A stretch of 8,143 bases of DNA from contig CAMLLE010000111.1 in NCBI GenBank assembly GCA_946480555.1, forward strand, positions 1-8,143, given 5' to 3'. Shown piece after piece: positions 1 through 6,347 of this stretch; position 1 is the first letter of the stretch; each line of letters starts with the position of its first letter. The position numbers were made by a program, and so were the translations under genes. The stretch is from an uncultured Verrucomicrobia subdivision 3 bacterium (lineage in GTDB: Bacteria > Verrucomicrobiota > Verrucomicrobiae > Limisphaerales > CAMLLE01). The notes beneath the pieces are model-generated. The model ran no database searches. It saw only the letters and a program-made list of their open reading frames with translations, and was not told the origin of the DNA.

Positions 1-1698
1 AAACTCTGCCAGCAGTGAGGTCTTCTCAATGCGTCCGCCCGGTCCGGGATGCCGCAATGGATGTTCCTTGTTGAATTCCAGCCGGTGCGATTTCTTGCTC
101 CACGTGGCGGTGGTGTTGCCGCGAACTTCGATGGCGATGTTGTCGTAGAACTCGCCATCGTGGAAGAACGACGCGCGCGTCCCAGTTTCCGTATCAGCGG
201 CCGAGGCGCTGCCGATGAACAATTCGAAGATCGGCAGCTTGCTTGTCGTGGCGGATTTCACAACCGTGCCGAGATACTGCGCGGTGCGGGAAGGATCGCT
301 GTAAAGCGGCCAGCGTGAAAGGTTGCCCGAGGCATCCTGTGCCTGGATGTAATAGCGGATCATCTGGCCGGGCACCGAGGCGGATGCGGGAACGACCGCG
401 CCATACAGGCCATCACCCGGCGCGCCGTCGCCATGCGCGCCGTCATCGAACATCGCCACATTCAGTTCGGAGCTGAACATGATTCGGTAGCGCAGAGTGA
501 CGGCGCCGACGGGCTCCAGCGTCTGGGAAATGCGCGCGACGACGGTCAGGTCGTCGTTGTTGCCGGGAACGTTCGGCGTGTGCACGACGTCCGTGATGCT
601 TGGCCCAAGCGACGCGCTCCCGGTCAAGTTCGCCGCGCCCGGTGTGGGTGTGCGGAAATAAAATGCCAGGGCGCTTTCAATGGGAATCGTTGTCCCGAGC
701 AGCTGTGGCGCAAGCAAGAAACTGGAATTGGTGGCAGCAGCGTTCAATCCCTGGATCGCCAGGATGTTCGTCCCCGGACGGAGCACGGTGGCTGCGTTGT
801 TGATCGGCACCGATGCGATGAGTGCACCGATGTTATCCGCCGTTGCCGATGAATTCCAATCGAGCGTGGCCAGTTCAGCATTCTGGCCGGCGACCTGGAC
901 GCCGTTGATCCAGGCGACGTAACCGTCATTGAAGCTGAGGTTCAAAGTCAGCATCGCGAAATCCGCGGGATCGTGTACGAGGAAAGGAATTCGGAGAAAC
1001 GCAGTTGCGTTGCTGTTCAGCATTTGACTGCCGACATCCGTGGTGATTTCACTCGCATTGATTCCGTCAGAGCCGCTCGTGAATCCGATGCTCGTCTGAA
1101 CCGTGGTCCAATGCGAAACATCGAACGGTTCGTTGGTTTCAGAACCAGTCCACGCCTGGAACAGCTTGTTGCCTTCGTTCATTTCTGATGGAACGAGGAA
1201 TCGCGCCGGCACGCTGTTGCTAACGATGGCGCTGGTCTCAGGCCGCAATCCGAAGCCGTACGACACATCGACGAATTGCTGCGGAAACGGATCGAACTTC
1301 GAGGCGAAGTTCGTGCCGGTGGGATCCACCAGCGCCAGAAACTCGCCTTCGGCGCCGAGTTTGAAATTCGTGTGCAGCGGCGCGCCGGGTGTGCGCCTGT
1401 TCTTGTTCGATGCGAATACCACCATGTAGCCGCCGGGCGGGAGATTCGTCGCGGGAAACTGCCATTTCGTCAGGTCGTCCGAATCGTCCGTGAGCGACCA
1501 GTTCAGCAGATTCACGTTCGTGTCGGAGGTGTTCTGAATTTCGATCCAGTCTTCGCGGCTGTTGTTTTCATCTGCAAGCGTGCGTGTGTTGGAAGCCATG
1601 AACTCGCTGATGCGCAGTTGCGCCGGAGCGGTCGCAGCGGTCAGAAATAGGGCAGTCAACGCGAGAACAGTCCGAAGATTAAATGCTGGTGATCTCAT
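1..1698 (-). CDS. Secreted lamin-tail / CotH-domain protein, 3' end cut by window edge
   Basis: The frame is open from ATG 1698 to the window edge (566 codons, no stop), so the C-terminus is missing. Residues 1-26 form a signal peptide: basic MRSPAFNLR, then a hydrophobic core, then a TAPA-Q cleavage region. Residues about 28-130 match a lamin-tail domain (LRISEFMASN start, EDWIEIQN, GGYMVVFAS, then a FKLGAEGEFLALVD strand pair). Residues 140-345 look like a beta-sandwich module (DGYVAWINGVQVA, then TNILAIQGLN). Residues 367-480 are another beta-rich segment with FDDGAHGDGAPGDGLYG, and 485-566 begin a CotH domain (RGNTT at 526-530, KKSHRLEF at 535-542). Large Verrucomicrobiota and Planctomycetota exoproteins often have this order; CotH in spore formers is a protein kinase, but whether this copy is active cannot be judged. 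The frame stays open upstream to a TGA at 1897-1899, with GTG and TTG alternatives; the signal peptide favours 1698. Shine-Dalgarno is weak. Sure of family, unsure of role. Confidence 0.9.
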   Translation of the reverse strand, partial: MRSPAFNLRTVLALTALFLTAATAPAQLRISEFMASNTRTLADENNSREDWIEIQNTSDTNVNLLNWSLTDDSDDLTKWQFPATNLPPGGYMVVFASNKNRRTPGAPLHTNFKLGAEGEFLALVDPTGTNFASKFDPFPQQFVDVSYGFGLRPETSAIVSNSVPARFLVPSEMNEGNKLFQAWTGSETNEPFDVSHWTTVQTSIGFTSGSDGINASEITTDVGSQMLNSNATAFLRIPFLVHDPADFAMLTLNLSFNDGYVAWINGVQVAGQNAELATLDWNSSATADNIGALIASVPINNAATVLRPGTNILAIQGLNAAATNSSFLLAPQLLGTTIPIESALAFYFRTPTPGAANLTGSASLGPSITDVVHTPNVPGNNDDLTVVARISQTLEPVGAVTLRYRIMFSSELNVAMFDDGAHGDGAPGDGLYGAVVPASASVPGQMIRYYIQAQDASGNLSRWPLYSDPSRTAQYLGTVVKSATTSKLPIFELFIGSASAADTETGTRASFFHDGEFYDNIAIEVRGNTTATWSKKSHRLEFNKEHPLRHPGPGGRIEKTSLLAEF

Positions 1699-2087
1699 TG
1701 GAATATGCCGGGCAAACCTCAATCCTGGCCCGTTTATGTTCCCACGACAGCGAGCGGAAACAACCCTTTTCCCTGGGAAGTTTAGGATCGAAACTGAGGA
1801 TCGCTTCCGCCTCTGCGTCGAGGCAAAGGCTCGTGGCCTCCGGTTGCCACTCCTTTGGAGGCTGATCGAGAGGTCTGGTTCAAGCACCGTGAGCAGTCAG
1901 CGAACGAGGTCTCCCATGACATTCACTTCCATGGAAACGCTGGAGTGCCGGATGTCGAAACCGAATCTGATCAATGGCCTTCGAGCTTCTTTCGGTTGTC
2001 AGGCATCAGCTCTCGGATTTCACCAAGAAACGCCTGTTCCCGTCATAAATGTCCTGAACAGGAAAACCCGGATTGAAACCCCGTCGA
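1699..2087. other. Gene-free gap of 389 bp between two minus-strand genes
   Basis: No frame here gives a protein I recognise, and the plus-strand ORFs that cross it run antisense into ispA or the lamin-tail gene. It should hold the promoter of the secreted protein and the 3' end of the ispA transcript. Small structures seen: a perfect inverted repeat TTCCC-T-GGGAA at 1769-1779, a direct repeat AGGATCG at 1784-1790 and 1797-1803, and a hairpin at 2033-2062. The minus frame of the lamin-tail gene is open up to 1897-1899. It may be a decayed gene or a dispersed repeat, but this is not shown by the window. Confidence 0.5.
2033..2062 (-). terminator. Possible hairpin downstream of ispA
   Basis: Read on the minus strand, CCTGTTC (2062-2056) pairs perfectly with GAACAGG (2039-2033), a 7-bp stem around a 16-nt loop, starting 26 nt after the ispA stop. 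The sequence after it (CGTTTCTT) is only mildly T-rich and the loop is long, so this is a weak terminator candidate. The upstream arm also contains a smaller 5-bp palindrome, TCCTG-AA-CAGGA on the plus strand (2052-2063). Confidence 0.25.
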
Positions 2088-3008
2088 TCAGCTCTGCCGC
2101 TTCAACAGGAATTCAGCCAGGGCTTCGAGTGCCTGCGCCTGGCCTCGGAAAGGTTTCAAAGCTGCGAAGGCTCTGTCGGTGAGTTGCTGGGCGATCTTGC
2201 GGGACTTCTCCAGACCAACGATCGAAGGATACGTGGCCTTCTGCGCCTTCGTGTCCTTGCCAGCCGTTTTGCCGAGTTTCTCTGAAGTTTGCGTTACGTC
2301 GAGAATGTCATCGATGACCTGGAATGCCAGGCCGACGTGGTAGCCGAAATCGGTCAGCGCCTGGATTTGTGCAGGGGAGCAGTTCGCGCTCATGCCGCCG
2401 AGCCGCGCAGAGCAGCAAAGCAGGGCGGAGGTCTTGCGCTCGTGAATGTAGCGAAGCTGTTGCACGGAGGTTTTCTTGCCTTCGCCTTCAAGGTCCGCGA
2501 CCTGCCCGGCAATGAGTTGCAGTGAACCGGAAGCGCGTGCGAGTTCCAGGATCAAGTCCTGATGCGAATAGCGCGAAGTTGCCCTGGCCTGGGCCAGAAT
2601 CTCAAACGCCTGCGTCAGCAGCGCGTCTCCCGCAAGCACCGCGATGCCTTCGCCGAAGACTTTGTGATTCGTGGGCTTGCCGCGGCGGAAATCGTCGTTG
2701 TCCATCGCGGGGAGGTCATCGTGAATGAGTGAATACGTGTGGATGCATTCCACCGCGCACGCCATTGGCAACGCATCCGTTTCGCGTCCGCCGCAAGCCT
2801 CAGCCGCCGCCAGAACCAGCGCCGGGCGCATGCGTTTGCCACCGGCGAATAGCGAGTAGCGCATCGCTTTATGGATGGTGGCCGGCTTCACTTTCTCGGC
2901 CGGCAGAAAGCGGTCGAGCGCGCGATTCACCGATTCCGTGCTGGCGGCCAGGTATTGTTGCAGATCAAACGGTGAATCTGATTTGGAACGCGCGCGTTTT
3001 GACGACAT
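2088..3008 (-). CDS. ispA: Short-chain polyprenyl diphosphate synthase (farnesyl/geranylgeranyl type)
   Basis: 306-residue cytosolic trans-isoprenyl diphosphate synthase that condenses isopentenyl diphosphate with allylic diphosphates to make FPP or a near product, feeding quinones, undecaprenyl carrier and other isoprenoids. Visible motifs: GGKRMRP (56-62, IPP phosphate binding); first aspartate-rich motif DDLPAMDND (97-105) in the bacterial DDxxxxD form, followed by RRGKP; KTS (192-194); FQVIDDILD (229-237, second aspartate-rich motif); and GKTAGKD (246-252). Tyr lies five residues before the first motif (TYSLIHDD), as in E. coli IspA, which favours a C15-range product; geranylgeranyl is also possible. 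ATG 3008 (MSSKRAR) is chosen over an in-frame GTG at 3035 because the family begins near here; AAAGACGG upstream is a weak ribosome site. It stands alone, with no xseB or dxs beside it. Product length is inferred. Confidence 0.95.
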   Translation of the reverse strand: MSSKRARSKSDSPFDLQQYLAASTESVNRALDRFLPAEKVKPATIHKAMRYSLFAGGKRMRPALVLAAAEACGGRETDALPMACAVECIHTYSLIHDDLPAMDNDDFRRGKPTNHKVFGEGIAVLAGDALLTQAFEILAQARATSRYSHQDLILELARASGSLQLIAGQVADLEGEGKKTSVQQLRYIHERKTSALLCCSARLGGMSANCSPAQIQALTDFGYHVGLAFQVIDDILDVTQTSEKLGKTAGKDTKAQKATYPSIVGLEKSRKIAQQLTDRAFAALKPFRGQAQALEALAEFLLKRQS

Positions 3009-3299
3009 GGGGCCGTCTTTTAGGCAATGCCCCACGGGGGCGCAAGCGGTTTCTGGCGGAGAGAAGGTTCCTTTCCACGCGCAGGATCATGGAAGCTGAG
3101 ACGTCGGTTTGTGATCTGTTCCGCGCCAGAACGCCAGAGATCACCGGCGCAATGCTGTGTTGTTCACCTGACGATTCCCGGGAGGCGCGGGTCATGTTCA
3201 GAATGGCGTGTCTGGATTTCCCCGGGCCTGCGTTGATCGCCCCCGCAGGTAGGTCCAAATCCCAGGTGCCCGCGTGTGCGTTGCATCTGATTTTGGCGC
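3009..3299. promoter_or_regulatory. Divergent spacer between ispA and the GH43 gene
   Basis: About 290 bp between two divergently oriented genes; it must hold the start signals for both unless one is transcribed from further away. I see no gene, no clear operator and no convincing sigma-70 promoter for the plus-strand gene. An in-frame TGA at 3288-3290 fixes the earliest possible start of the glycosidase. Short ORFs on both strands lack any family resemblance. Confidence 0.4.
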
Positions 3300-4271
3300 A
3301 TGGGCTCCGAACGACGGCACATCAATCCGGTATTTCAAGACTACTTCGCAGACCCTTATGTCTGGCGCGCTGGGGACGAATATTTCGCCATTGGCACAGG
3401 CCGGCATGAAGCCGACGGCGAACGGAGCGAACGGATATTTCCGACGTTGCGGTCGAAGGATTTCTTTCAATGGGAGTTTGTCGATTTCGCGTTGCTGCCG
3501 CCCGCTCCTGAACTCGGAAACAACTTCTGGGCGCCGGAGGTTGCCAGGCATGACGGGCGCTTCTGGCTGTATTACTCCGTGGGTGCGGGTGACAAAAATC
3601 ACCAGCTGCGCGTGGCTGTGAGTGACAGCCCGACTGGCCCGTATCACGACACCGGCACCGCGTTGATTGATCCGATGAAGTGCAGCTTTGCCATCGATGC
3701 GCACGCGTTTCGCGACGAGGACGGACAATGGTACTTGTTTTACGCGCGGGACTTCCTCGATTGCGAGAATGGTTCGCGGCCGGGAACCGCGCTGAGGGTT
3801 GCGCGAATGAGCTCGATGACGGAACTCGCAGACGAGGGCGTGACGGTCGCGCGCGCGCGGCACGATTGGCAGCGCTTCCAGGCGGAACGATTGATGTATG
3901 GCAGGAGGTGGGACTGGCACACGCTGGAAGGCCCCTGCGTTCGCAAACACGATGGACGTTACTATTGTTTTTACAGCGGCGGGCGTTGGGAGAATGAAAC
4001 GTATGGCGTCGATTATCTGGTGGCGGAAAATCCGATGGGCCCGTATGCGGATACGAACGACGGTTCCGGTCCGCGTGTTCTGAAGACCGTTTCAAAGCTT
4101 GTCATCGGGCCCGGGCACAATTCCATCGTCACCGGCCCCGATGGATTCGATTACACGGCGTATCATGCCTGGGATCCGGGAATGACTGCGCGTCGGATGT
4201 TCATCGATCGGTTGATCTGGACTCCGGACGGTCCTCGCTGCGGCGGGCTGGTGATGGATCAGCACCGGTGA
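3300..4271 (+). CDS. Glycoside hydrolase family 43 enzyme, no signal peptide
   Basis: 323-residue single-domain five-bladed beta-propeller glycosidase of the GH43 group (arabinofuranosidases, arabinanases, xylosidases, galactosidases). Expected catalytic residues are in order: Asp18 in FADPYVW (general base), Asp133 in FAIDAHAF (pKa modulator) and Glu210 in TLEGPCV (general acid). Blade motifs include GNNFWAPEV (73-81), WLYYSVG (89-95), WYLFYARD (144-151), YYCFYSGG (221-228) and IGPGHNSIV (269-277), where His273 fits the conserved active-site histidine. Substrate cannot be told from the sequence. There is no signal peptide, and the TGA at 3288 rules out an upstream extension, so it is probably cytoplasmic and acts on imported oligosaccharides. 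No sugar transporter or regulator lies beside it. No clear ribosome-binding site precedes ATG 3300. No carbohydrate-binding module is attached. Confidence 0.93.
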   Translation: MGSERRHINPVFQDYFADPYVWRAGDEYFAIGTGRHEADGERSERIFPTLRSKDFFQWEFVDFALLPPAPELGNNFWAPEVARHDGRFWLYYSVGAGDKNHQLRVAVSDSPTGPYHDTGTALIDPMKCSFAIDAHAFRDEDGQWYLFYARDFLDCENGSRPGTALRVARMSSMTELADEGVTVARARHDWQRFQAERLMYGRRWDWHTLEGPCVRKHDGRYYCFYSGGRWENETYGVDYLVAENPMGPYADTNDGSGPRVLKTVSKLVIGPGHNSIVTGPDGFDYTAYHAWDPGMTARRMFIDRLIWTPDGPRCGGLVMDQHR

Positions 4272-4336
4272 AAATTCGCGTCCCTTGGGGTTATTACCTC
4301 GGTTGCTGGCGCGCGAGAAAAGCGGAAGTTGGTCCC

Positions 4337-4528
4337 ATGAAAACCTTCATCCTAATATCAACTGTAATGGCTGCTCTTTTCGTTTCCGGCTGCGCGTCAA
4401 ACCGTGGCGGTGCGGGAGACGATTTCGAAACGGACACGCAACCGATGGATACTCCGCCAGCTGATGTCGATACTGGCTGGAGCCCGCGTCCGGACCGCAC
4501 CACGGGGCCCGTCATTCCTCCTGCTTGA
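4337..4528 (+). CDS. Small lipoprotein, function unknown
   Basis: 63-residue precursor with a signal II sequence: MKTFILISTVMAALF followed by lipobox VSGC (16-19), so Cys19 should be lipidated after cleavage. The mature part (about 45 residues) is short, polar and rich in Asp, Pro and Thr, with no recognisable domain and no extra cysteines. GGAAG at 4324-4328 is a suitably placed ribosome site for ATG 4337. A longer form from GTG 4268, overlapping the glycosidase stop as GTGA, would put 23 residues before the signal peptide and is less likely. It may be co-transcribed with the glycosidase 65 nt upstream. Peptides of this kind are common in Verrucomicrobiota; the role is unknown. Confidence 0.75.
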   Translation: MKTFILISTVMAALFVSGCASNRGGAGDDFETDTQPMDTPPADVDTGWSPRPDRTTGPVIPPA

Positions 4529-4549
4529 ACTTTCAACCCGGCCACTTGT

Positions 4550-4948
4550 ATGGAACAGCGACGAATTGAAGAAGGCCGCTTCAGCATACGCGGCCGCGGT
4601 CTCGGTACCGTGACGGAAGAGATGATCCGGGAACGTGCGAGCGAGATTGCGGTCGTCAATGGCCGGGGCAAAAACAACGTGCTGGATTCCGACCTTGCCG
4701 AAGCACGACGCGAGTTGCTGGGTGAGGAGCGGCTGAATCCTTCGCCCACTGCGGCGGAGAGCATTCCCGAAGGTGCCCGCTGGCAACTTGCCGGCGGGTC
4801 CACCGGAGGGAAGACTGAGAGCATTCCCGCATCTGACGAGCAGACTTTTGCAGAGAAGCTCGTCGAAGAAGGCGCGGCGGACGCCGAACACGATCTTCAG
4901 GTGCAGGCAACCCGCGAAAGCCTTAAGCGCGATCAGAGGGAAAGGTAG
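4550..4948 (+). CDS. Conserved-looking hypothetical protein, charged, DUF2934-like N-terminal segment
   Basis: 132 residues, soluble, with no signal peptide or membrane segment. The first half holds a predicted helix pair: TVTEEMIRERASEIAVVNGR (20-39), then VLDSDLAEARRELLGEE (44-60). This recalls the short helical DUF2934-type pattern (helix, Gly/Arg turn, D..LEAE.EL); the assignment is tentative. The second half is probably disordered, with a repeated ESIP (70-73 and 90-93) encoded by an exact 13-nt repeat GAGAGCATTCCCG at 4757-4769 and 4817-4829, exactly 60 nt apart, followed by an acidic helix and a charged tail. It starts 21 nt after the lipoprotein stop with no obvious Shine-Dalgarno, so it is likely in the same transcript. 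Longer antisense ORFs here show no family features. Function unknown. Confidence 0.72.
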   Translation: MEQRRIEEGRFSIRGRGLGTVTEEMIRERASEIAVVNGRGKNNVLDSDLAEARRELLGEERLNPSPTAAESIPEGARWQLAGGSTGGKTESIPASDEQTFAEKLVEEGAADAEHDLQVQATRESLKRDQRER

Positions 4949-4984
4949 AATCGAAATTCGGCTGCATCGTGGCGGTCGCTGTAG

Positions 4985-5009
4985 CGGCGGTCTTTGACCG
5001 CCGTCTTTA
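4985..5009 (+). terminator. GC-rich hairpin, possible terminator or dispersed palindromic repeat
   Basis: CGGCGGTC (4985-4992) and GACCGCCG (4996-5003) form a perfect 8-bp stem with a TTT loop, followed by TCTTTA. It sits 36 nt after the preceding stop, where a rho-independent terminator would be expected, though the T tract is short and interrupted. An extra half copy, GGCGGTC, lies at 4971-4977, 15 nt before the matching arm. This shape also fits a REP-like intergenic palindrome; copy number cannot be seen from this window. Confidence 0.5.
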
Positions 5010-5033
5010 TGTGAGGGTGCGACGGCCGCAGCC

Positions 5034-5045
5034 AAAGGAGAAAGG
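5034..5045 (+). promoter_or_regulatory. Strong ribosome-binding site for the Cys-rich protein
   Basis: AAAGGAG (5034-5040) followed at once by AAAGG (5041-5045) gives two overlapping-range Shine-Dalgarno matches, 11 and 6 nt before ATG 5052. It is the clearest ribosome site in the window and fixes this start. Confidence 0.7.
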
Positions 5046-5051
5046 CGCTGT

Positions 5052-5282
5052 ATGTATTGTGAAGTTTGTGGAAACGACTATGACAAGCCGCTCGAGATTG
5101 TGGTGAATGGCATTTCTCATTATTTCGATTGCTTCGAATGCGCCATCCATGCGCTGGCGCCGAATTGTTCGCATTGCGGTTGCCGGATTATCGGACACGG
5201 CATCGAAGCCTCAGGCAGTTTCTTCTGCTGCGCGAGTTGCGCACATCATGAAGGCGTGATGGCGGTTCACGACCGGGCTTGA
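5052..5282 (+). CDS. Cysteine-rich metallothionein-like zinc-binding protein
   Basis: 76 residues with ten cysteines: CEVC (3-6), CFEC (27-30), CSHCGC (39-44) and CCASC (59-63), plus seven histidines, several next to the cysteines (His41, His65, His66). The C-terminal GSFFCCASCAHHEG strongly recalls the YYCCEACADGH core of cyanobacterial SmtA-type metallothionein, which folds as a small zinc finger, while the N-terminal CxxC pairs look like a treble-clef/ribbon. It therefore probably binds two or more Zn(II) (or Cd/Cu) ions in the cytoplasm, either as metal buffer or as a structural zinc protein; which of these is not shown. Strong ribosome site upstream. No SmtB/ArsR-type repressor gene or metal-efflux pump is adjacent. 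A hairpin separates it from the upstream genes and a 192-bp spacer from the next, so it is likely transcribed alone. Confidence 0.85.
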   Translation: MYCEVCGNDYDKPLEIVVNGISHYFDCFECAIHALAPNCSHCGCRIIGHGIEASGSFFCCASCAHHEGVMAVHDRA

Positions 5283-5347
5283 GCGAAAGGGGCAGATTCC
5301 AAAGAGGATTTCGCGGGTAAGAAGCACTCGGACCGATCTGGCCCGCT

Positions 5348-5367
5348 ATTCGTGTCAATTCGTGTCG
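5348..5367. repeat. Tandem 10-bp repeat
   Basis: Two adjacent copies, ATTCGTGTCA then ATTCGTGTCG, differ only at the last base. It lies in the spacer upstream of the SDR gene, ahead of the two hairpins. Function unknown; it could be a regulator site pair or the remnant of an intergenic repeat. Confidence 0.6.
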
Positions 5368-5388
5368 ACTTGAAGTTGAACAACTGAA

Positions 5389-5434
5389 CTCCCTCCGCAG
5401 GGAGGGCCACTGAGTCACTCCGCGGGGAGTAAAA
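5389..5434 (+). other. Two successive small hairpins upstream of the SDR gene
   Basis: CTCCCT/AGGGAG (5389-5394 with 5399-5404, loop CCGC) is followed by ACTCC/GGAGT (5417-5421 with 5426-5430, loop GCGG) and then AAAA. The two are similar in sequence (CTCC...GC.GGGAG). The second, followed by A rather than T residues, is not a plus-strand terminator. They lie 40-85 nt before the SDR start, so they could sit in the leader; a regulatory role is only a possibility. GCCACTGAG also recurs at 5406-5414 and 5462-5470. Confidence 0.35.
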
Positions 5435-5474
5435 GCAACCGCGCACAAGAGAGCACCCACAGCCACTGAGATTT

Positions 5475-6347
5475 ATGGCAAAGAAATCGGGCATCAAGGA
5501 GCAAACACTTCCCCCACAAACTCAGTCGCAGCGTCCGGGCCGCGAAAAGGCGATGCATCCGCGGCCCAAGTTTGATCCGCCAGAATACAAAGGTAGCGGC
5601 AAGCTCGACGGAAAAGTCGCAATCATCTCCGGTGGTGACAGTGGAATCGGTCGGGCTGTTGCGGTGCTTTTCGCGCGTGAAGGCTCAAACGTCTGCGTCA
5701 CGTATTTGAACGAACACGAAGATGCGTCCGAAACCAGGCGCTTGGTGGAAGAGGAAGGCCGCAAATGCCTGTTGCTGGCGGGCGACGTGGGCTGGGAATC
5801 CACGTGCCATAAAATGGTCGAGGACACCGTGAAGGAATTTGGGCAGCTGGACATTCTCGTCAACAACGCCGCGGAGCAGCATCCACAAGAGAGCATTGAA
5901 GACATCTCCCGCGAACAGCTGGAACGCACGTTCCGCACGAACATCTTCTCGTACTTCTTCTTCGTTAAAGCGGCGCTGAAACATCTGAAGGCCGGCTCGG
6001 TGATCATCAATACCACTTCGGTCACCGCTTATCGCGGGAGTCCGAAACTGCTCGACTATTCCTCCACGAAGGGAGCGATCGTTACCTTCACGCGGTCTTT
6101 GTCCGAATCGCTCGCGGAGAAAGGAATACGCGTCAATGGCGTTGCGCCTGGACCGATCTGGACACCGCTGATTCCATCAACTTTCCCGGCCGAGAAGGTG
6201 GAAAAGTTCGGTTCAGATGTTCCGCTGAAACGTCCCGGTCAGCCGATGGAAGTGGCGCCGTGCTTTGTTTTCCTGGCCTCCAACGATTCCTCGTACATGA
6301 GCGGCCAGGTGCTTCATCCCAATGGCGGCGAAATCATCAATGGCTAA
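5475..6347 (+). CDS. SDR-family NAD(P)-dependent oxidoreductase (YhdF/YghA-like)
   Basis: 290-residue classical short-chain dehydrogenase with the long N-terminal tail (1-43, rich in Gln/Pro, with RPGREKAMHPRP) typical of the YhdF / YghA / general-stress-protein-39 subgroup. Rossmann cofactor motif GGDSGIG (53-59), D104 in the LAGDV strand, NNAA (130-133), structural Asn156 in RTNIFSY, catalytic Ser182, Tyr195 and Lys199 (YSSTK), and the PG motif at 225-226. All catalytic residues are present, so it should be active, but the substrate (aldehyde, ketone or sugar) is not predictable. No signal peptide, so cytoplasmic. ATG 5475 is kept because the tail is part of the subgroup; Met27 would remove it. 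Ribosome site is weak. First gene of a probable operon: the next gene starts inside its last codons. In other bacteria this subgroup is linked to general stress; here that is inference. Confidence 0.93.
   Translation: MAKKSGIKEQTLPPQTQSQRPGREKAMHPRPKFDPPEYKGSGKLDGKVAIISGGDSGIGRAVAVLFAREGSNVCVTYLNEHEDASETRRLVEEEGRKCLLLAGDVGWESTCHKMVEDTVKEFGQLDILVNNAAEQHPQESIEDISREQLERTFRTNIFSYFFFVKAALKHLKAGSVIINTTSVTAYRGSPKLLDYSSTKGAIVTFTRSLSESLAEKGIRVNGVAPGPIWTPLIPSTFPAEKVEKFGSDVPLKRPGQPMEVAPCFVFLASNDSSYMSGQVLHPNGGEIING

Noticed and set aside
1860..1900. Possible tRNA T-arm (GGTTCAAGC)
   Set aside because: No matching acceptor, anticodon or D arms can be folded around it.
1562..2182. 206-codon plus-strand ORF across the 1699-2087 gap
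   Set aside because: Both ends run antisense into well-supported genes (lamin-tail protein and ispA) and no domain is visible.
3017..3045. Minus-strand TTGCGC, 17-bp spacer, TAAAAG as an ispA promoter
   Set aside because: Spacing is right, but the transcript would begin only a few bases before ATG 3008, leaving no room for a ribosome site, and both boxes are poor matches.
2729..3409. 226-codon plus-strand ORF
   Set aside because: It is antisense to ispA at one end and out of frame with the GH43 gene at the other; composition is Arg/Ala/Pro-rich with no motif.
3198..4095. Two long minus-strand ORFs (250 and 257 codons) over the glycosidase
   Set aside because: Both are antisense to the GH43 gene with its intact catalytic residues; their translations are Arg/Pro/Ser-rich and unrecognisable.
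4294..5035. Minus-strand ORFs of 176 and 212 codons opposite the lipoprotein and hypothetical gene
   Set aside because: The plus strand has a convincing lipobox signal peptide and a typical helical protein; the minus translations look random.
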